A stretch of DNA of 64,000 nt from Tyto alba. Lineage: Eukaryota > Chordata > Aves > Strigiformes > Tytonidae. The notes below the pieces were generated by a model that did not search any database, was not told where the DNA came from, and saw only the letters and a program-made list of their open reading frames with translations. Each line of letters begins with the position of its first letter. Position 1 is the stretch's first letter. Shown one piece after another: positions 1-15,089 of this stretch. The translations under genes were made by a program, and so were the position numbers. The stretch is taken from contig NW_024881322.1 in assembly GCF_018691265.1 (NCBI RefSeq), positions 5,208,001 to 5,272,000 on the forward strand, read 5' to 3'.

Positions 1-3000
1 ATAGTATCACCCATTAAAGCTGCTGGGCTATTCGGTCTGGCATAGGCTTTGAAAAGCACCATGATATCTCTGATACAAGCTAAAGAAAAATGGAAGGGAT
101 TACAAGAAAGCAGAAATGAGCGCCCCCTTCCCCCCCTTGAAGTTAGAGTAACCATGAGAGTTCACTAGCTCATTGGGGAGCAGTGATGACTGTCATCTGA
201 TAGTTTAGCTCTCACAATTGTTGTTCTGCTACGAAATGTAGTTGCCGCATAAATCTTGTGAGCACAATTCTGTGTACCATATGTTACACTGTGTGACAAT
301 GCATCTTGGAAAGGAAGACTAACATCATTTGCATGGTAATGAAACATTTTTTCTAAGAGATGTCAGAAATGAAGTAGCTGCTGACATTTGATGCTAACCA
401 CCTGCTGATAGCCTTCTCTTTGATTAAACACTCCTGGAAGCGGGGAAGCCCTTATAAATAGATGCAAAGAATTCAGGTGCACACTTAGAGGGCAAGAAAT
501 AAGAAGCCATTAGAAAAGAATCTGAGGGGAGAAAAAAATCTTGTTTTACATCAGTGATTAAGCATGGATGGATTACAAAATCAAACCCCGTGGAGCTGCA
601 AGTTAATTGATTTTGGGCAAGAGCAAACAAAGATTAGAAAAGAATTTTACTTAGCTAGAACATCAAAGTTTAAGTTCAATAAAGCAATCCAAAAAGCCGA
701 TGCTGGCAGCAGTCACCCAACCTGGGAGGTACCTAAACCCATACAGTGCCTGCATCTGTACCGCAGTGTTTCTCAGGTGTGAACAAGTACAGGCACTTTT
801 GTACCTACAGCTCCATCTTCTGCTCTGCAGCAACTCAGACACAGCACTAAGCGACTCCTCCAGCAGCCTGGATTCCCTTTCTGGTGGTGAGACTCCCACA
901 TTCCCAGGCACACAGTGGCACAGTCCCAACTGTTAGTCTACACACAGAATAATTTACCATCGTGGTCAGGACACCTGCCTTTATGTCTGGATCTCCCACC
1001 ACACTTTTTGAGCAAGTGCTAGTTACTGCTGCCATAGCCTTGTGAAAGAGCAAAGGTTGATCATGTACACCCTCCAGATGGGATTCCATGTGGCTGCTTT
1101 TTAGAGGGAGGTGCATGAACTCTAGAGAGGAGGGGTATCCCAGGGTCTACTGTGCTTAGTAGTTTCTCTTGCCTCACTCAGAATAGGTCCACACTCTCAT
1201 CAGGAAACTATTAATTTTCCAGAATTTAGGTACATACCTCTGGTATTCTCATTCAAGCTGCTGGGACCAAGGAGTTAACTTTCATGTGCTCCAGGAGCTT
1301 GATCTTTAAGGTAAGAAGGGAACCTTTTGCTTATCACTCATGACATCCCTTGCATAAAAAAGGTCAATATATTATTCCCTGACCACACCTCAAAATTTGT
1401 GACTGACAGCTTTCAGAATAAAATAAAAGTTTAATGTAAGCAATACTTTTCCTCCTATCTTTAGCTAACATCAAGGCCTCTCTCTTTAGTGAGTATGCAG
1501 TTTAAGGGCTTAGTGATATTTTCAGAGTAACCCTCTCTAGTCTTCCCATCCACCCTTCACTTCGCCATATGAGAGAAAACCCAGCAGCTGAGCCCGCTGC
1601 CCTCATTCTGCTTATCCTGCACTACTGAGACACAGCAGGGAAAAAGTGACCCAGAAGGGCAGCCAAGGACTATCTCACTTCCAGGACAATCCCTTATAGT
1701 TTAGAGGCATGACAGAGCTGCTCTTCCAGACCCAAGGCTATGATGGCAGCTTGCAGTAGAAAGCAGAGCAGCTTCTCAACTCCCAAAAGCTGTGTCAACA
1801 GTTAGGCCATCTAGGGACTGAAACTAGTCAGAAAATGAAAAGAAATTTTCCTCCTGCCTCAAGGGTGAATTGCATGCATCAGAGACTCCAGCCCCATTTC
1901 CTAACCTGTCATTTCAGTAGGAAAGGGATCTGCTCTAATGATGTTATTTGTAATTTAAACTCACTCAAAAGAATAAAAGTGAGAAGCAGTTTTCTTTTCC
2001 GTTGTGTTGCTTGCTCAGGCATTTGGGCTTGATTTATACCAGGAAATCTGGGACCCTGCCTGAAGCCCTGGAACCTGACTATAGACATAGTCTGTTAGCA
2101 CTTTTCAGGGCATAGTGCCGGCTCCTGCCAACCAGCAGCCCCTAGAAACTTCTCAGGGACAGTGCTGGGGACAGCTGTGCTTGAGACTGCTCCCAAATGG
2201 CAGTTTGGGCATCACCAGTTTGTGCTGGGAGGAAGAAAGCTGAGATACAATGACATGGGCAGTGTCAAGCCCTTGGCCTCAGGCCACATCAGGATGTTTG
2301 ACATGTTTTGTTTAAACCTAGCCCGAGTCCTTGGCACATGCAGGGAAACTGCCTGCACTGTCCTGCTGGAGACAGATTGCTGAAGGGACAGGAGAGAAAC
2401 ACAGAAGTGGAAAACCAAGTTGGTTTTATAAAACCTAAAATTTACAAAATCAAGAAAGAAAAAGAAGATTGTTTTTTGGCAGAATCTTTACAAAATTACT
2501 GCCACATCTACTTCGCATTTTATATTGTTCTTTGCTTTACATAGGTTCCCCTGAAAATTAAAACTTGGCATAATTTTCAGAAAGCTGAAGTACTTGACAT
2601 GAAGATCAAAAAAGCAGAAGCATCGGTTTTTGACTTTTATATGTGGTTATATAAGGGCCATGAGTAGTCACGCAAGCATAGATGTATATGGCTTCTGGTA
2701 CTTTTTCCAGTCAAACAGGCATACATTACTGAAAGATACCAGACTGAGCAGATCTAGGTTGTACCCTAAAGGTAAATTCAGGGTTCGGGTTCAGGTTCAG
2801 TGTTCATACTGGTAAATGTAAATTAATGTACACAGAAAAGAACTGCCAGGACTCCAAGACCGCAGTCTTCTGAACAGAAATACAACCAGTTAGAGAAAAG
2901 TCCCTCAGTAACCTCAACCACAACATAATGCACAGCAGAAAATGAATTCTGAAAATATCCCATATATTATTCTTTTGGAATATTGCTCAGTTTTACTCAC

Positions 3001-4284
3001 CCATCCTTCGAGCTATCTAGTGGAAACAGAGGAAGCACAATGACAAATCAATACATTAACAGGGGCAGAGAGGAGAGAGATTTCAGTGAGCTGTACTGCA
3101 CAGACAGGAACAGAGAAGAAATAGTAAGGTTTTGTAAATTAGTAAAAGTGATACAGATAATAATACCTTTTGCTGTTTCACTAGGAAGCCTAGTGTTACT
3201 GGAAGGTAAGAAATATGTTTATAATAAAGATAAGGTGACAAAAAGAAAGAACATTTAAAAATCTCGTCTCATTAACTGCTAGTGCCCTCTGACATGTAGT
3301 ATTGAAACCCAGAGTTCATCTTTATTCTGAGAAGGATTTGCTATTCCTGGTAACAAGGAGGAGAATTCAGATAAAACTCTTTCACTGAGTGAAATTAATT
3401 AGTCAGACATTAGAGAACCTTTTGCAACTCCCTCTGAAGCTGTGCTGGCATAGACAATGCTGGAGACGGAGCTAGATATTCACTGGTGTGGCAGTACTTG
3501 TATTCAGAAAGGAAAACAAGAGCTGCCAGGACTATGTTCTCTGAAAATGAGTTCCTTTTTAAAAACTAAATTTGGAATCTAAGTTCTTAATTGTATAGAG
3601 TAAATGTAGTGGGGAAAAAAGGCCTAAGTCATTCTATATGCCTTTTGTTAATTCTGAAAGATGAACTCTAGCTAGCCAGTTACGCAGGTTGCTTGGGACT
3701 CATTGTACTGGTGCTTATGAAAGCCTTTTGGTATGTAGCTATAGATGTGCTTACCTTTAAGTTCCTGAAGTCAATGCAGCAATTTGTATGGATGCTACTG
3801 AATTGACCTTGGAGAGCCTCAGCATGCAAGCCTCCTCACTTTACGCTAGAGCACCATAGTAGCACTAGCAGTACTAATGATGCAATGAATGAGCGGAAAA
3901 GAAAGAAACACGGGGTGGGGAGAAACACGAGGAACCCGTTTTCAGTTTCAGATGACCAAGAATCTTAAATTTACAGCTCTTTGAAATTCTTGCAAGGAAT
4001 ATACCTGGCTAGAATCCCTGGATATTAAGCTGTCACTTGTAATTTTGAGTTTGGGCCAGATCAGAATTACCGGGGAGATATTTTTAAAGTGCTATGCTGG
4101 ATGCAGCAAAATCAATTACTATGCCTTTCATTTTCAATTCCAATCTTAAAAGAATAAACTGTGGATCTGCTTTGCTCTACATACTTCTACCTGTGATGAA
4201 ATTATATATTTTTCCTCTGTTAGAAAGAAATTTCAAATTGCCAAAATAAAAGAGGAGTGTCTGTTACACATATAATTGAAAAAG

Positions 4285-4380
4285 TATGAAAGTGAGAAGG
4301 GGGAGAAGGAAGTGGAGGGGGCATAGGAAGAGGAAGAGGGAGAGAAGAGAGAGGAAAGGAAAACAAAAAGGAGAAAACAG
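4285..4380. repeat. Purine-rich (GA) tract
   Basis: About 95 bp composed almost entirely of G and A on the plus strand, with GAGG and GAAG patterns but no fixed unit. Such tracts can form triplex-like DNA. Confidence 0.8.
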
Positions 4381-7300
4381 CAAATGCCACAAACAAAACA
4401 GAGTCATCTCTAAACTCAATTAAAATTGTAATCTTTCATGTTCAGGGAGCGAATTGGAAGAATATGAGCTGAATTAAGTGGTTTTTTTCTAAAGCATATG
4501 AATGAATCATGTTCCTGAGTCTATTATTTAGTACTTATCTGAAAAGGGCTTGATGCCAGTAAATTCTGAATCATAACAGCTTACAGGGATTAGCAGCAGT
4601 TCCAAAGAAAATACAGAAATCATTTGAAATATTTAAGCATTTTCAGTTCCTGCTTTGCAAGCAGAGCTAGGTAAACAAAGGACATGATCTGTGTGATTGA
4701 ATAGGGCTAAATAAAACTGCTGAAGTGGAAGGGACCAGAGCCCAACCGCTTCACGCCTTGCAGTCTTGCATAGTCACCTGTGCTCCTCCAGGACAGGCCA
4801 GGGGTAGAGCCCGCCGGTGGTCCAGCTCTCAGCCTGCCCCAGTCAGAGCCAGAAAGACTGCAAGGGTTCAGGAGCAGCAGTCTTTTCTCCCCCTAATCTG
4901 TATTGTTCTCTGGGGGATCACTACACTGCCACCACATATTCACTGTGTGTGGTTGTGCGTGGTTCGGTACAACCACGCCTTTGGATTTGACCAGGTTACT
5001 GCATGTTTAATCAAACTGGCGCTGTACCTAACAAGGGTTGGCATCTGGTCCATAATGCACAGTGATTTTTAACAGAGCAGCAAGAATGAACTGATTATCA
5101 TACACCTTGGTCACAAAAGAAAGCTGAGAGCATGCAAATCAATGGTAAATCACTGAAACAGCTACACTGTTTGGTCTGTCACAAACAGAGATGCTACACA
5201 ATCATGTGCAAAATTCTGACATTAAAATTCACTCGCTATCTTTAATTTACAGCTCTTAGTCATCTTAGGGGAGCTGGAATCTGCTGAATACTGAGAAATA
5301 GATACTGTCATGTAATTGGGTTTCAAGAATATGAGGGAATGCCTGTCTCACCTGCAAGGAAAACAGTTAACAAAGCAGGGGAATACAAATTCCCTCAAGC
5401 TAACCACCAAAAAGCATCAACTCATGAAATAACTAACAATGCCACATCCAGGTACAATGGATTTAAACTTTCCCTTGTTAACATTAAAAGAATTGCAAAA
5501 AAAAGCTCTGCAGAGTAAAAATATCAAGTGAAGTCAGAAATTCCTAGACTGGAGAAAAGTAAATACAGAAAAAAAAGTCATCGGAGTCTGAGGGAGGAGT
5601 AGGTTAAACAAAATGAAATGGCAGCAAGATATATCACTTGCTTGAAGGATAGCCTAATAAAATGGCATACTCAGGAAGGTGAGACAAAATGTCAAGCTTC
5701 CCTGCAAGATGACAAATAAATTCAATGACCTGATTTATACCTATTTGATTGACCCAATTCAGTAAAATGAATCTTGAAAAAGAAGTGGGACTTCATACCT
5801 GGAAATAAACTAGGGAAGGGGATGCTGCAACAGCCTACAGTGAGTTATATTTAACTTCTCAAACCAGGCAGCTTCCAGACAGTCCTATGTAATTTAAGGG
5901 GTTGCACATATGTCCTTGTACCTTCTAAAACCTTTACTCTATAGTGAATTGGCATATCTGTGGGATCTTATATGGAAAACTGTACCATCACTGAAAAGGT
6001 CATTCTCACACAGACTATAATCTCAGATGTTCAAAACTTGACATGACTTGAAGTCAACACTGCAGGCAGCAGGCTGAATTCCATCCTGTAAGGTGCAGAT
6101 CGTGAAGAACCTCAAACCAAACAGTAGTGAGGTCCTGCCCTCTTGAAACACAAGTGTGGCTTTCAAGTTTCAGGGTGTACTGCAGTAAGCAACCACAAGA
6201 ACAAAAGCTTCGCTACATACACACATAATTTTGTCCTTTTTTACAGATTACAGTGGTCACAGACCTTCCTCTGCAATGATTTTCTACCAGAAAATATCTA
6301 CCTGTAATGGGTATGGTGGAAAGAGAGGAATACAGGACTGTGTTGGCATAGGTATGCAGGGAAATGCTGGGAGAGGAGTTTCTCATTAAATGCTCTCAAG
6401 ATACAAATGAACTTTCCAGGATGAGCATGATAAAACTATTATAGAGATTATATTGTGATTCAATGTGACCAAATGAGCTGTTGATGTAATTTTACCAAAG
6501 TCAAAATGACATTAAGTGAAAATGAAGAACACTATCAAAACAAGTTAGAGCAAAATTTTAAGTGAAATATACTCATGACTAAACATTCAGCTAGGCATCA
6601 CTGAACATGCAGGAAGAAATGGGCTACTACCCTTTGTTCATCTGCTGATTTGGAATATCTGATCAAGGTTAATTTCACAATAATTTGGAGGGGATAGTAA
6701 GACAGTAAATGGAATCTAATTCACAAGAATTGCCTAACTTTAACTGAGAGCAATCTGAACCAAAAACATCCTGTTAAGGTCAACTCAGGCAAAAGGTGTT
6801 CACTTTCTGTAAAGGAGAAGATTTAGAACATGGTGTTCATTTACCCCACATATGGTTTTCTAAATGGGAATCATTTTCTTCTCAGCTATATGCTAATATA
6901 ATGGAGTGGATGACTAGAATAGTTATATCCTTAACAAAGCAAGGAGGAAATTCACACTTCTGAAATTGTGGAAATGGTTGCGTTGACTAAAGAGGTACCA
7001 GATCAGTATCAGATGGCATCACTGAAAATGGCAAGATAAGCTGTTATCTCCTTTATTTATGCTTATTTACTTATTAATACTTATTTGTTTACACAGATGT
7101 CTAGTCTTTACAGCAGTAGGTGGTACGCAATTTCGTATAAAGTTTGTAGGGTTTTATACTTCAAGTCACTCTCTTCAGAAATAAATGCTGACAGAGAAAT
7201 CCCAATGGTACCAGTCTGCACAGTCCTGGAGGTGTCAACTACTGCACAGAACAAAGCTCTTCCTCAGAGGAGATTTCAAGCTGAATTGAGAAATAGTAAA

Positions 7301-7552
7301 GACTGCTCAGAAAAGCCATGCAGAAGGTTCAGATTTTGATGCATCTACCAGCTGACAGAATGCAGCAGAGGTCTCTGAAGAACATGTGGAAGAAGCAGTG
7401 GTTTTGCGAAGAAACCTGGAAGGGATTGCTCGTGACATAGGAACCGAGTTCCTGGAAGAAGAGGCAACGTAAAGAACACAGAGATGAAAACTTGGTAAGG
7501 GAAAAGGCAGAGCTGTAAGAGTTGGCAGTGTCTGCCCAGATAAAGGGCCTGC

Positions 7553-7632
7553 AGATATATATATCTACATATACATTTATATATACAGACATACACACAC
7601 ACACATATATGCATGTATGTATGTACACATGC
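7553..7632. repeat. Mixed AT / AC / TGTA microsatellite
   Basis: A run of TA dinucleotides passes into an ACACACAC run and then a TATG/TGTA run. The overlapping minus-strand ORFs, rich in Tyr, Ile, Val and Cys, are an artefact of this repeat. Confidence 0.9.
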
Positions 7633-10454
7633 AAAAGAAACTTACGAAGTCACCTTCCCAACACACCAGTTGTACTAAACTAATTCTCCTGTGTTGATTC
7701 TTGGGATAAAAAGTCGTGATTGGTGAAATCCCTGTGTGGCAACATTCTGCAAATATAGGTTCTGCAAAGGCAAATACTAAATATGTGTATGTATATATTA
7801 TGTAATTGTGCCAGCCTAGGTCCTCAACAGTTAAATCCAAGGATTTTCAATCCAGTTTGGTGATTAAAAGTATTAACAATTCCTTTTTCCCAGTGCAGTT
7901 CTAGTCCTCAGTTATCTAAACACTTCAGAATATGCTTACTCACACCTGAGTTTACTGACAAACATATGTTCCAAGTTTTTATGTATAGGTTACTGTTTTT
8001 CTAGTTTTCTTCTGTTGTATGTTTATGCAAATTTGGTCCTATTAAAGCACTAAATAAAAAGATTCATGTCTTTTCCCCCATGGTTTTTAAACTTGTTTAG
8101 ATATGTTAATCAGTTTTTTTGCTTAACAGCCTCCAGAAAGGTTGTTTCTGTAATTAAAGTGATAAAGAGAGATGCTTAATAATTAAGCATATTTTTATTT
8201 ATTGATCTGCATGGGTAGATTAAATTTTAACATCTATAGCTCTACATAGCGATTTCATGAAATATTTAATGTCACATATAACTCCAGTTATTCTAGGCAT
8301 CATTCTTTCACCCTAGTTTTCATGAACCACTATTATACTAATATCTCAACCAAAGCAAGTTTCTGCTTTTCTCCTTGGGTCTGGCAAAATTACCTCAAGG
8401 TACTTAATTCAGATCCCTCCAGCCAACTCTCTGAGTCTTCACCCACAAACCCAGACATAGCTTCAGGATTAATGACCTGCTCAGTATTTCTTGGGGATGA
8501 GGCTCTGATTAATAAAGCAGACTGCGCAGGGTAAACTCTGGGATCTCTACTCCACTTAAGCCCAGCCCAAAACACAGCATTTAAGTACGTACTGATCTTT
8601 GGATTTGGGACCAATCACAGTGATGTATATATGACTTCCATACCATGTCCTGCATTACACATACCTTGTCCTCTTTCTCCTCCCTAACTGCCCTCTGCTG
8701 GGTACCTCAGGAAATGTGTTTCTGGGACAGATGGACCTTTCATCCAACTTTGTTTTTTCCCTTCTTAGATCTACACTGAAAGGGATGTGCTGGACTGGGA
8801 ATCCTGTTCTTTTTATTTTCTCCTTTCATTTTTTCTCTTCTTAATTTTCAAGTGCACTGTATTGCATGAAAGAAGGAAGGTTTTATATATGGTTTTCCAT
8901 CAGAGTGAGCACACTCGCTCAGGCCTAAAATACCAAAGAAGAAATCACAAAGAGGAACTTTTTCTTCTAGTCAGCTACTGCTGCAATTCACTGATTGCAG
9001 AAGCCAATGTTGAAACTCATACTGACCGCAGGACTTCCATATCTTTTGCGGAATGTAGCCTATTTTTAAAATTTTCACTCTTTAGTATTTTAGAGAGCTC
9101 TACTCTTAAGTAATTTCTGTACTCTGCAGGAATAATGTACTCTTTGCTCATTAGTGGCTTTTGGCGAGGTTGCTAGACAAGTGTGTTTTACACAAGCAGC
9201 TTATTTGTTAACATATGATCTCAGTGTGAATGTCAGTTTTAAGGAGCTATTTGAGTATTTAGAGTTAAGGTGGCTATTTGCCTAAATGAAAAAGGATGTT
9301 AGTGTCAAGAAATAAATTCTATCTCCATGTGTTTCAAGAGCTCTTGGAAAAAAAAAAATCTGCAGTATCTGTAAGAGTGAATAAACAGACATAGAGACTT
9401 AAAATAATTAAGAAATAATTTTTGAAATAGATTTTTGAATACAAATAAAATGAAGACCAATTTTATGACATCATTTTACAAAACTATGTGGTCAAACACA
9501 TGGAATCATGAGTTGAGTGGGTAGACCAGAATGGGGATGACCCATCAAGAATGTGAAGTTCCACAAATATCCAATTACAACAAATGCTTAAAAATATTTG
9601 TTATAACACATCTAACCTTTGTCTTTTCCAAGGTATGACTATTGATTTGACCACACAAAAACTGATTCTCACACATTTGTGAGGACTTTTTATTAATCCA
9701 GTGAAGAACTCTGACTGTAGGCACAAATATAAAGCTATGTGTAAAAATGAATCATAAAGATCATCCAGGTATATAGAAGGCACTGAACACTTGGTTGTGG
9801 GGCAAACAGTTAACAATAAAGTTCAAATTCAGTAAAACTCTTAAATCTATCTTAATGCAATCTATATTTTGCAAAATACTTTGGTGTTTGTTTGAGTCAG
9901 ACTGAATTCAATGGGATTAGATAATAAACTTTAGTGTCTTGCTGAATCAGAACAGAGGTTTTAATACAAAGATAAATATTTAATGTCATATAATGAGACT
10001 CTTAATGAGCAGAAGAGAAAGGAAAGCTACTAACTGCAGAAGTAAGATTTCAAACTCAGGAACAGATTTGCAAGTCCTGCCATGAGCTTCACTCACAATA
10101 TCATAATTAAAACCTGTAATAATGTAAGATCATTTAGGAATTATTTCAGCCTTTAGCATTGTATGCATGTAACAGCATTTATCCTTACAAACAAGCTACT
10201 TATAGTCCCATTTCAGCCCTTTTTCCCTTTGTCAGAGTCAGCAATCACTGAAGAATGAAAGATGAGCTACATTCATGACTAGTTGGTTGTATTCCAGCAC
10301 TGGTAAAACAAATCATTAAGATCAAAGGACCAGCCATTTTAATAAACTGTGTGCACCGTTGTTATTGTGACTTATGGCTTTGCTCTGCAGGGAGGGAAGC
10401 TATAAAACAGCATAAAAGAAATAATTTTTTCTAATGCATGGTTAAGTGTTAACC

Positions 10455-10577
10455 ATACATATTACACATATAAAATTATATATAACACATAAATATTATA
10501 TGCATACCTATATATTTATTGACACATGAGTAAAACTCTAGTTGTATATACATATGTATATAATGTGCGTGTATGTC
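10455..10577. repeat. AT-rich low-complexity tract
   Basis: Imperfect TATA, CATA and ACATA steps over about 120 bp. It directly follows a perfect 8-bp inverted repeat (ATGGTTAA, loop GTG, TTAACCAT) at 10438-10456. Confidence 0.75.
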
Positions 10578-13500
10578 CAGGTATAGCTCTAGGTGCTTAC
10601 ACGAGAGATTCACAGCACACCTGCACCTACCTTGGGAAAAGTACCTCTTCTATCTAGAGATACTAGTTTTCACTGATGTTTGTAGATTATAATAATGGAA
10701 AGAGACTTGTCAATGTGCACGTGTATGTGCTGAGGGCACACCTCAGTACTATTTGAGTGCTGGTTCTCGGCTGCACCAGGCAGCCGTGTTGCGCCGTGCG
10801 CGGTCTCCCTGCTGTTATCTGACAGTAAGTACATCCTCCCACAGAGCACAGGAGCTCCTCCCTGCCCACACGACTCTGTTTCCATCTGATGGAAGCCAGG
10901 GTGTGTGAAGGGGAAGGGAGAAGAGGTAGGTCAGGTCCTGTCTTGCAGTCAGGATGTGGCCAGACCTTATGCTGGGACAGAGGGGAAGGGAAACATTCCC
11001 TGAATCCCCAGTTTAGCCACAGGCTTCTCTGGCTTACAAAGCAGTGTCATTCCATGCTGAGCAGGGGCCAGTTTTGTGATACAAATGAAGAGTATTTGGG
11101 GTACCGTTGCCACAGAGAACAGGACACATTCAAAATTATTACTATATAACTTCCAGAGTTTCATGGCTTTTATATGATTCTGATTCACAGGTCTGATATT
11201 TCAACTGATGAATGAGTTTGTCTTTCCTCATATCTGGGTATTCAACCAGCAAAGACACCTGCCATCCATCCTTGAAAATAACATTCTCTTGAAGGGATGT
11301 CCACCAGGCTCCAAAACAAAAGAGTGGCCGAAATCATTGCTCAGAATTGGTGATTAGAAGTCCTGAGCCAGCCACAGTGCACAGAGAGCTAAGCATAACT
11401 TCTCCTGCCTTAAGTACACTAGCTAACTCATTGTTCAAAACATGTAGAGGGAATATATGCACATTGGGTAGTGATCAACTGATTTTTCAGGATCCTGGCT
11501 TGGCTGATATTGATGGTCATCAGAAACCACTTGGCTTGACTTCTGATCCAGAAAACTCAATATTGAAATTACTGAGGTAAAGAATAAATAAGGAATGACA
11601 CAAAAGCAGGTCCTTTAAATATTAAACACTTCAGTGCTCAATGATTTTTCCTCATTTTCATCATCTGTTCCTCTATGCTACAAGAAGGTGGTGTAGACTT
11701 GCTCATTTGAAGGTAAAATTATACCACTGATATCATTCTTAATATAAAAGAAAGCTTGTGAAAACATTTAAATGGAAATATGTATTTCTCACGTATTGCT
11801 TCATGAGGTCATCTTTAAACATTTATGAGTCATTTATCTAAAATTCTTCTCCATGGAGCTGTCTGCTTATTTTACCAAATATTTTCAATAATAAGTTTTT
11901 AATGTGTTTTCCCCTTTCCAGTATTTCTAACTACATTTTAGAGCCTAAATCCTTAAAACTAATGAACATTTCTCCCTCCTTGATGATCCATTGCTGCCGT
12001 TGCTTAGCCACTGATTAAATCACGTACAAACTTTATCTTCTCTTTTATGACAAATGTTGTTATAACCTGAAACAATTCCACCATATAGATAAAGTATTAA
12101 GTCTTTTGAGCAGGTGAACAGCTCTTCTATTTCCCATACCATTATCAGATTGGCCTATTCCTACAGGACTGCAGCATTTCTACAATCCGGATAATAATCA
12201 AAGTCTGTTTCTCCTTCTCTGAATATTGCTGATGAAAGAATGAATCTTATTATTTCACACTTAACTACGCAGAATGGCGCTATTCATTTAACTATTTCAG
12301 GAATGTCTGAACCATTCAGATAAATGGGCTTTTGGATGAGCAGGGATTATTCCACTGTATCAAGGGATGTGAGGCTGAACTTAATTTGGAACATTAATTA
12401 CTTAGGGATACATTATGTTAGGCTGATATGTACAGAAACCTGGATTATGAGAAGATTTGTCTTGATCAACAGAACTAACTAGAGTATATAAAATAAAATT
12501 TTGGATTTTGAGTGTAGTCTCTATCTTGCCACTCCAATTCCTCCTAAATTAAAACCAAATTTGAATGTTTCTAGTTATAGAAATATTTTAAGTAATAGAC
12601 ATTGGCTTTTTTTTTTATATATATAAAAAAGCTGTCTGTTGGTATCTAAGTATAGCAAAAGTACTTAGCATTCAACAGCTGTGCTATTGGAATGCAAAAA
12701 AGCATTGCAATCAACAAATTTTACTTTATTCTAACTATTCTTTCTTTTGATGTAAATACATTAATCTTGAGATCGAAAGAAAACCACTCCATTTTCCTTG
12801 GTTTGGATTGAAATTAGCCAGTTCTGCCTATTTAAGATAATTGATGAGTAAAAACTATAAAACTTCAGCTAAGAGCACTGCCATCTTTGTGGTCTCATAT
12901 TTTAATCTTACTAAAGACATGCCCCTATGCAAACGATGACACTCTGGCTCTAAACAGCCCTTACGTTCAATAGGTCCCTCTGTATTCACTTCTGTCTAAT
13001 CTTAAACTGGAAACAGAAATCCTACTCCAGTATTTGAAGCACAAGTGGTATCACTGGAGCAGTTACGCACCTGTGCCACATTTCAGATTTTTACTGGATT
13101 TGAAACTCTATACAGAAGATTTGCTTTATAGGTCAATATAGGCTCATATGTCTCACTCCAGGCTGCAACTAAACAGAAAAAGAGCTCCTATACAGAACCT
13201 GTAGATTATGTTGTATGAAGGTTTGGCTCCTCCTAATTTTTTATTTAGAGAAATTATAAGTTTTGCATTTCCAGTTTGATGGATTTAAAATGTGCAAGTA
13301 CAAGAAAAGGTCTTCACTTGACATTTTAATCAGAAAGCACTGACCATGTCAAATCAACATGTTCATGGGAATATACAGTGTCATAACCTGAAAGCACATG
13401 CAGGTCAAATACATGACAGAAAGGTGACATTTCTCTGGGAAAAGAAATTTTGGCTTTTGTTCAGCCCTACTCTATAGCTCATACAACCTTAGTTGTGCTG

Positions 13501-14891
13501 ATTAGCATCAATAGGCATTTTCTGCAGCACAATAGAACTGAATGATGCTGATGATTTAATTTAAAAAATGACTGGCTATTATTTTTTGTAGTGATTGGAA
13601 TATGCTATATTGAGAGAAGAATCCTGATTTGGGATTAGTATCTCCATACAGGAGGGATTGTACCACTTAACTATTTCATTTTCTTAAAAAATACACCTGA
13701 AGTGATAAAATCAAAAAATCTGTGCAAAAACTAACCCTTTTTATTCATTTCCCTATTTTGAAGTATATTAATCATCTGAATAATTGCTAGTAATTATTAA
13801 ATTAGTGGATAATCATAGAGGAATTGTCAGCTCACAATAAAATATTAATTTTCTCAAACTCATTGACTAAGTTTGACCACCAAATTCTTACAGAAATGTA
13901 TCAGGGCAGTATTTTCCTCAGTCATCTTTGAGAAGGCATTTCATTACCATGCAAATGCAAGTGCCTCTGAGCAGGCTAATTGGTATATGCAACATGTAGC
14001 ATGCAAACCACAGTATTAAGTCACTCCACAATTTATGCAGAAAGTTTAATTCAAATTTGACTGGAAATACCATTGTTTTTTTGAGATCTGGTATTTACAT
14101 ATGGCAAAGTAGTGGGTGGATGTCTATTACATGTGCAAAGATTAGAAAGAATAATTGTGTAAGATACTATGCCTCACCAACAAAGAAAGAACATTTAAAG
14201 GAAATGCACTTAGTAATTAGATTAATAATGGGCAATTAATTTGATAGAAGCAGGCAGCCTATTTGAAAGCAACAGAAGTACATAATGTAATCAAAGCATA
14301 TTTGGCCTAATTACTTGCATTTGTTTATTTATTTAAAGGCATGTTGTGTGCACGCATTATCACTGTCTTTTAATATTTATCTTAGAAGAGACTGCAATAT
14401 TCAACAGGCCAGGGGAACACTGAAGAAGACCACATGCTTACTCCTATGAATTGACACAGCCACTAATCAGTTTAAGCAACTACAAATTTGGTTCCAAACA
14501 CATCTTGGGAACACTTTTCTGTAGCATGGGACAGAACCAGACTCCCAAGTGTATCAGAAAGGATGCTATCAGCATCTGCAAAACAGGCTTCAAGTTTAAC
14601 ACACCTGAAAAATCCACTCAAACATGCAATTTTGTCACGTGAATACAAACCTGAAACTTAACACACTTATCAGCTGAATGGCCAAGAACTGGGCCTTTCA
14701 TTACCATGAAGCTAATCTAAGCCAACTATCACTCTCAAAAGCACGTTAAGGTAGACTAATACTTCTGACATACAGTCATTTCTCTTAAGTGACTAAAAGT
14801 GGAGGTACTACAGCTGGCAGCAGGCAGTCATTGATATCACACTGTGAAAACACTTTCTAAAGACAACTCTGTTATTAAATGTGGTTATTTA

Positions 14892-15089
<198 letters not shown>

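Noticed and set aside
7329..7840. Minus-strand ORFs rich in Tyr, Cys, Val and Ile
   Set aside because: They come from the AT/AC microsatellite.
8606..8630. GGATTTGGGACC, reminiscent of the copine FGFG segment
   Set aside because: It is on the plus strand, opposite to CPNE4, and the neighbouring codons do not match.
12605..12632. T-run / TATATA / A-run hairpin
   Set aside because: Self-complementary only because of low complexity.
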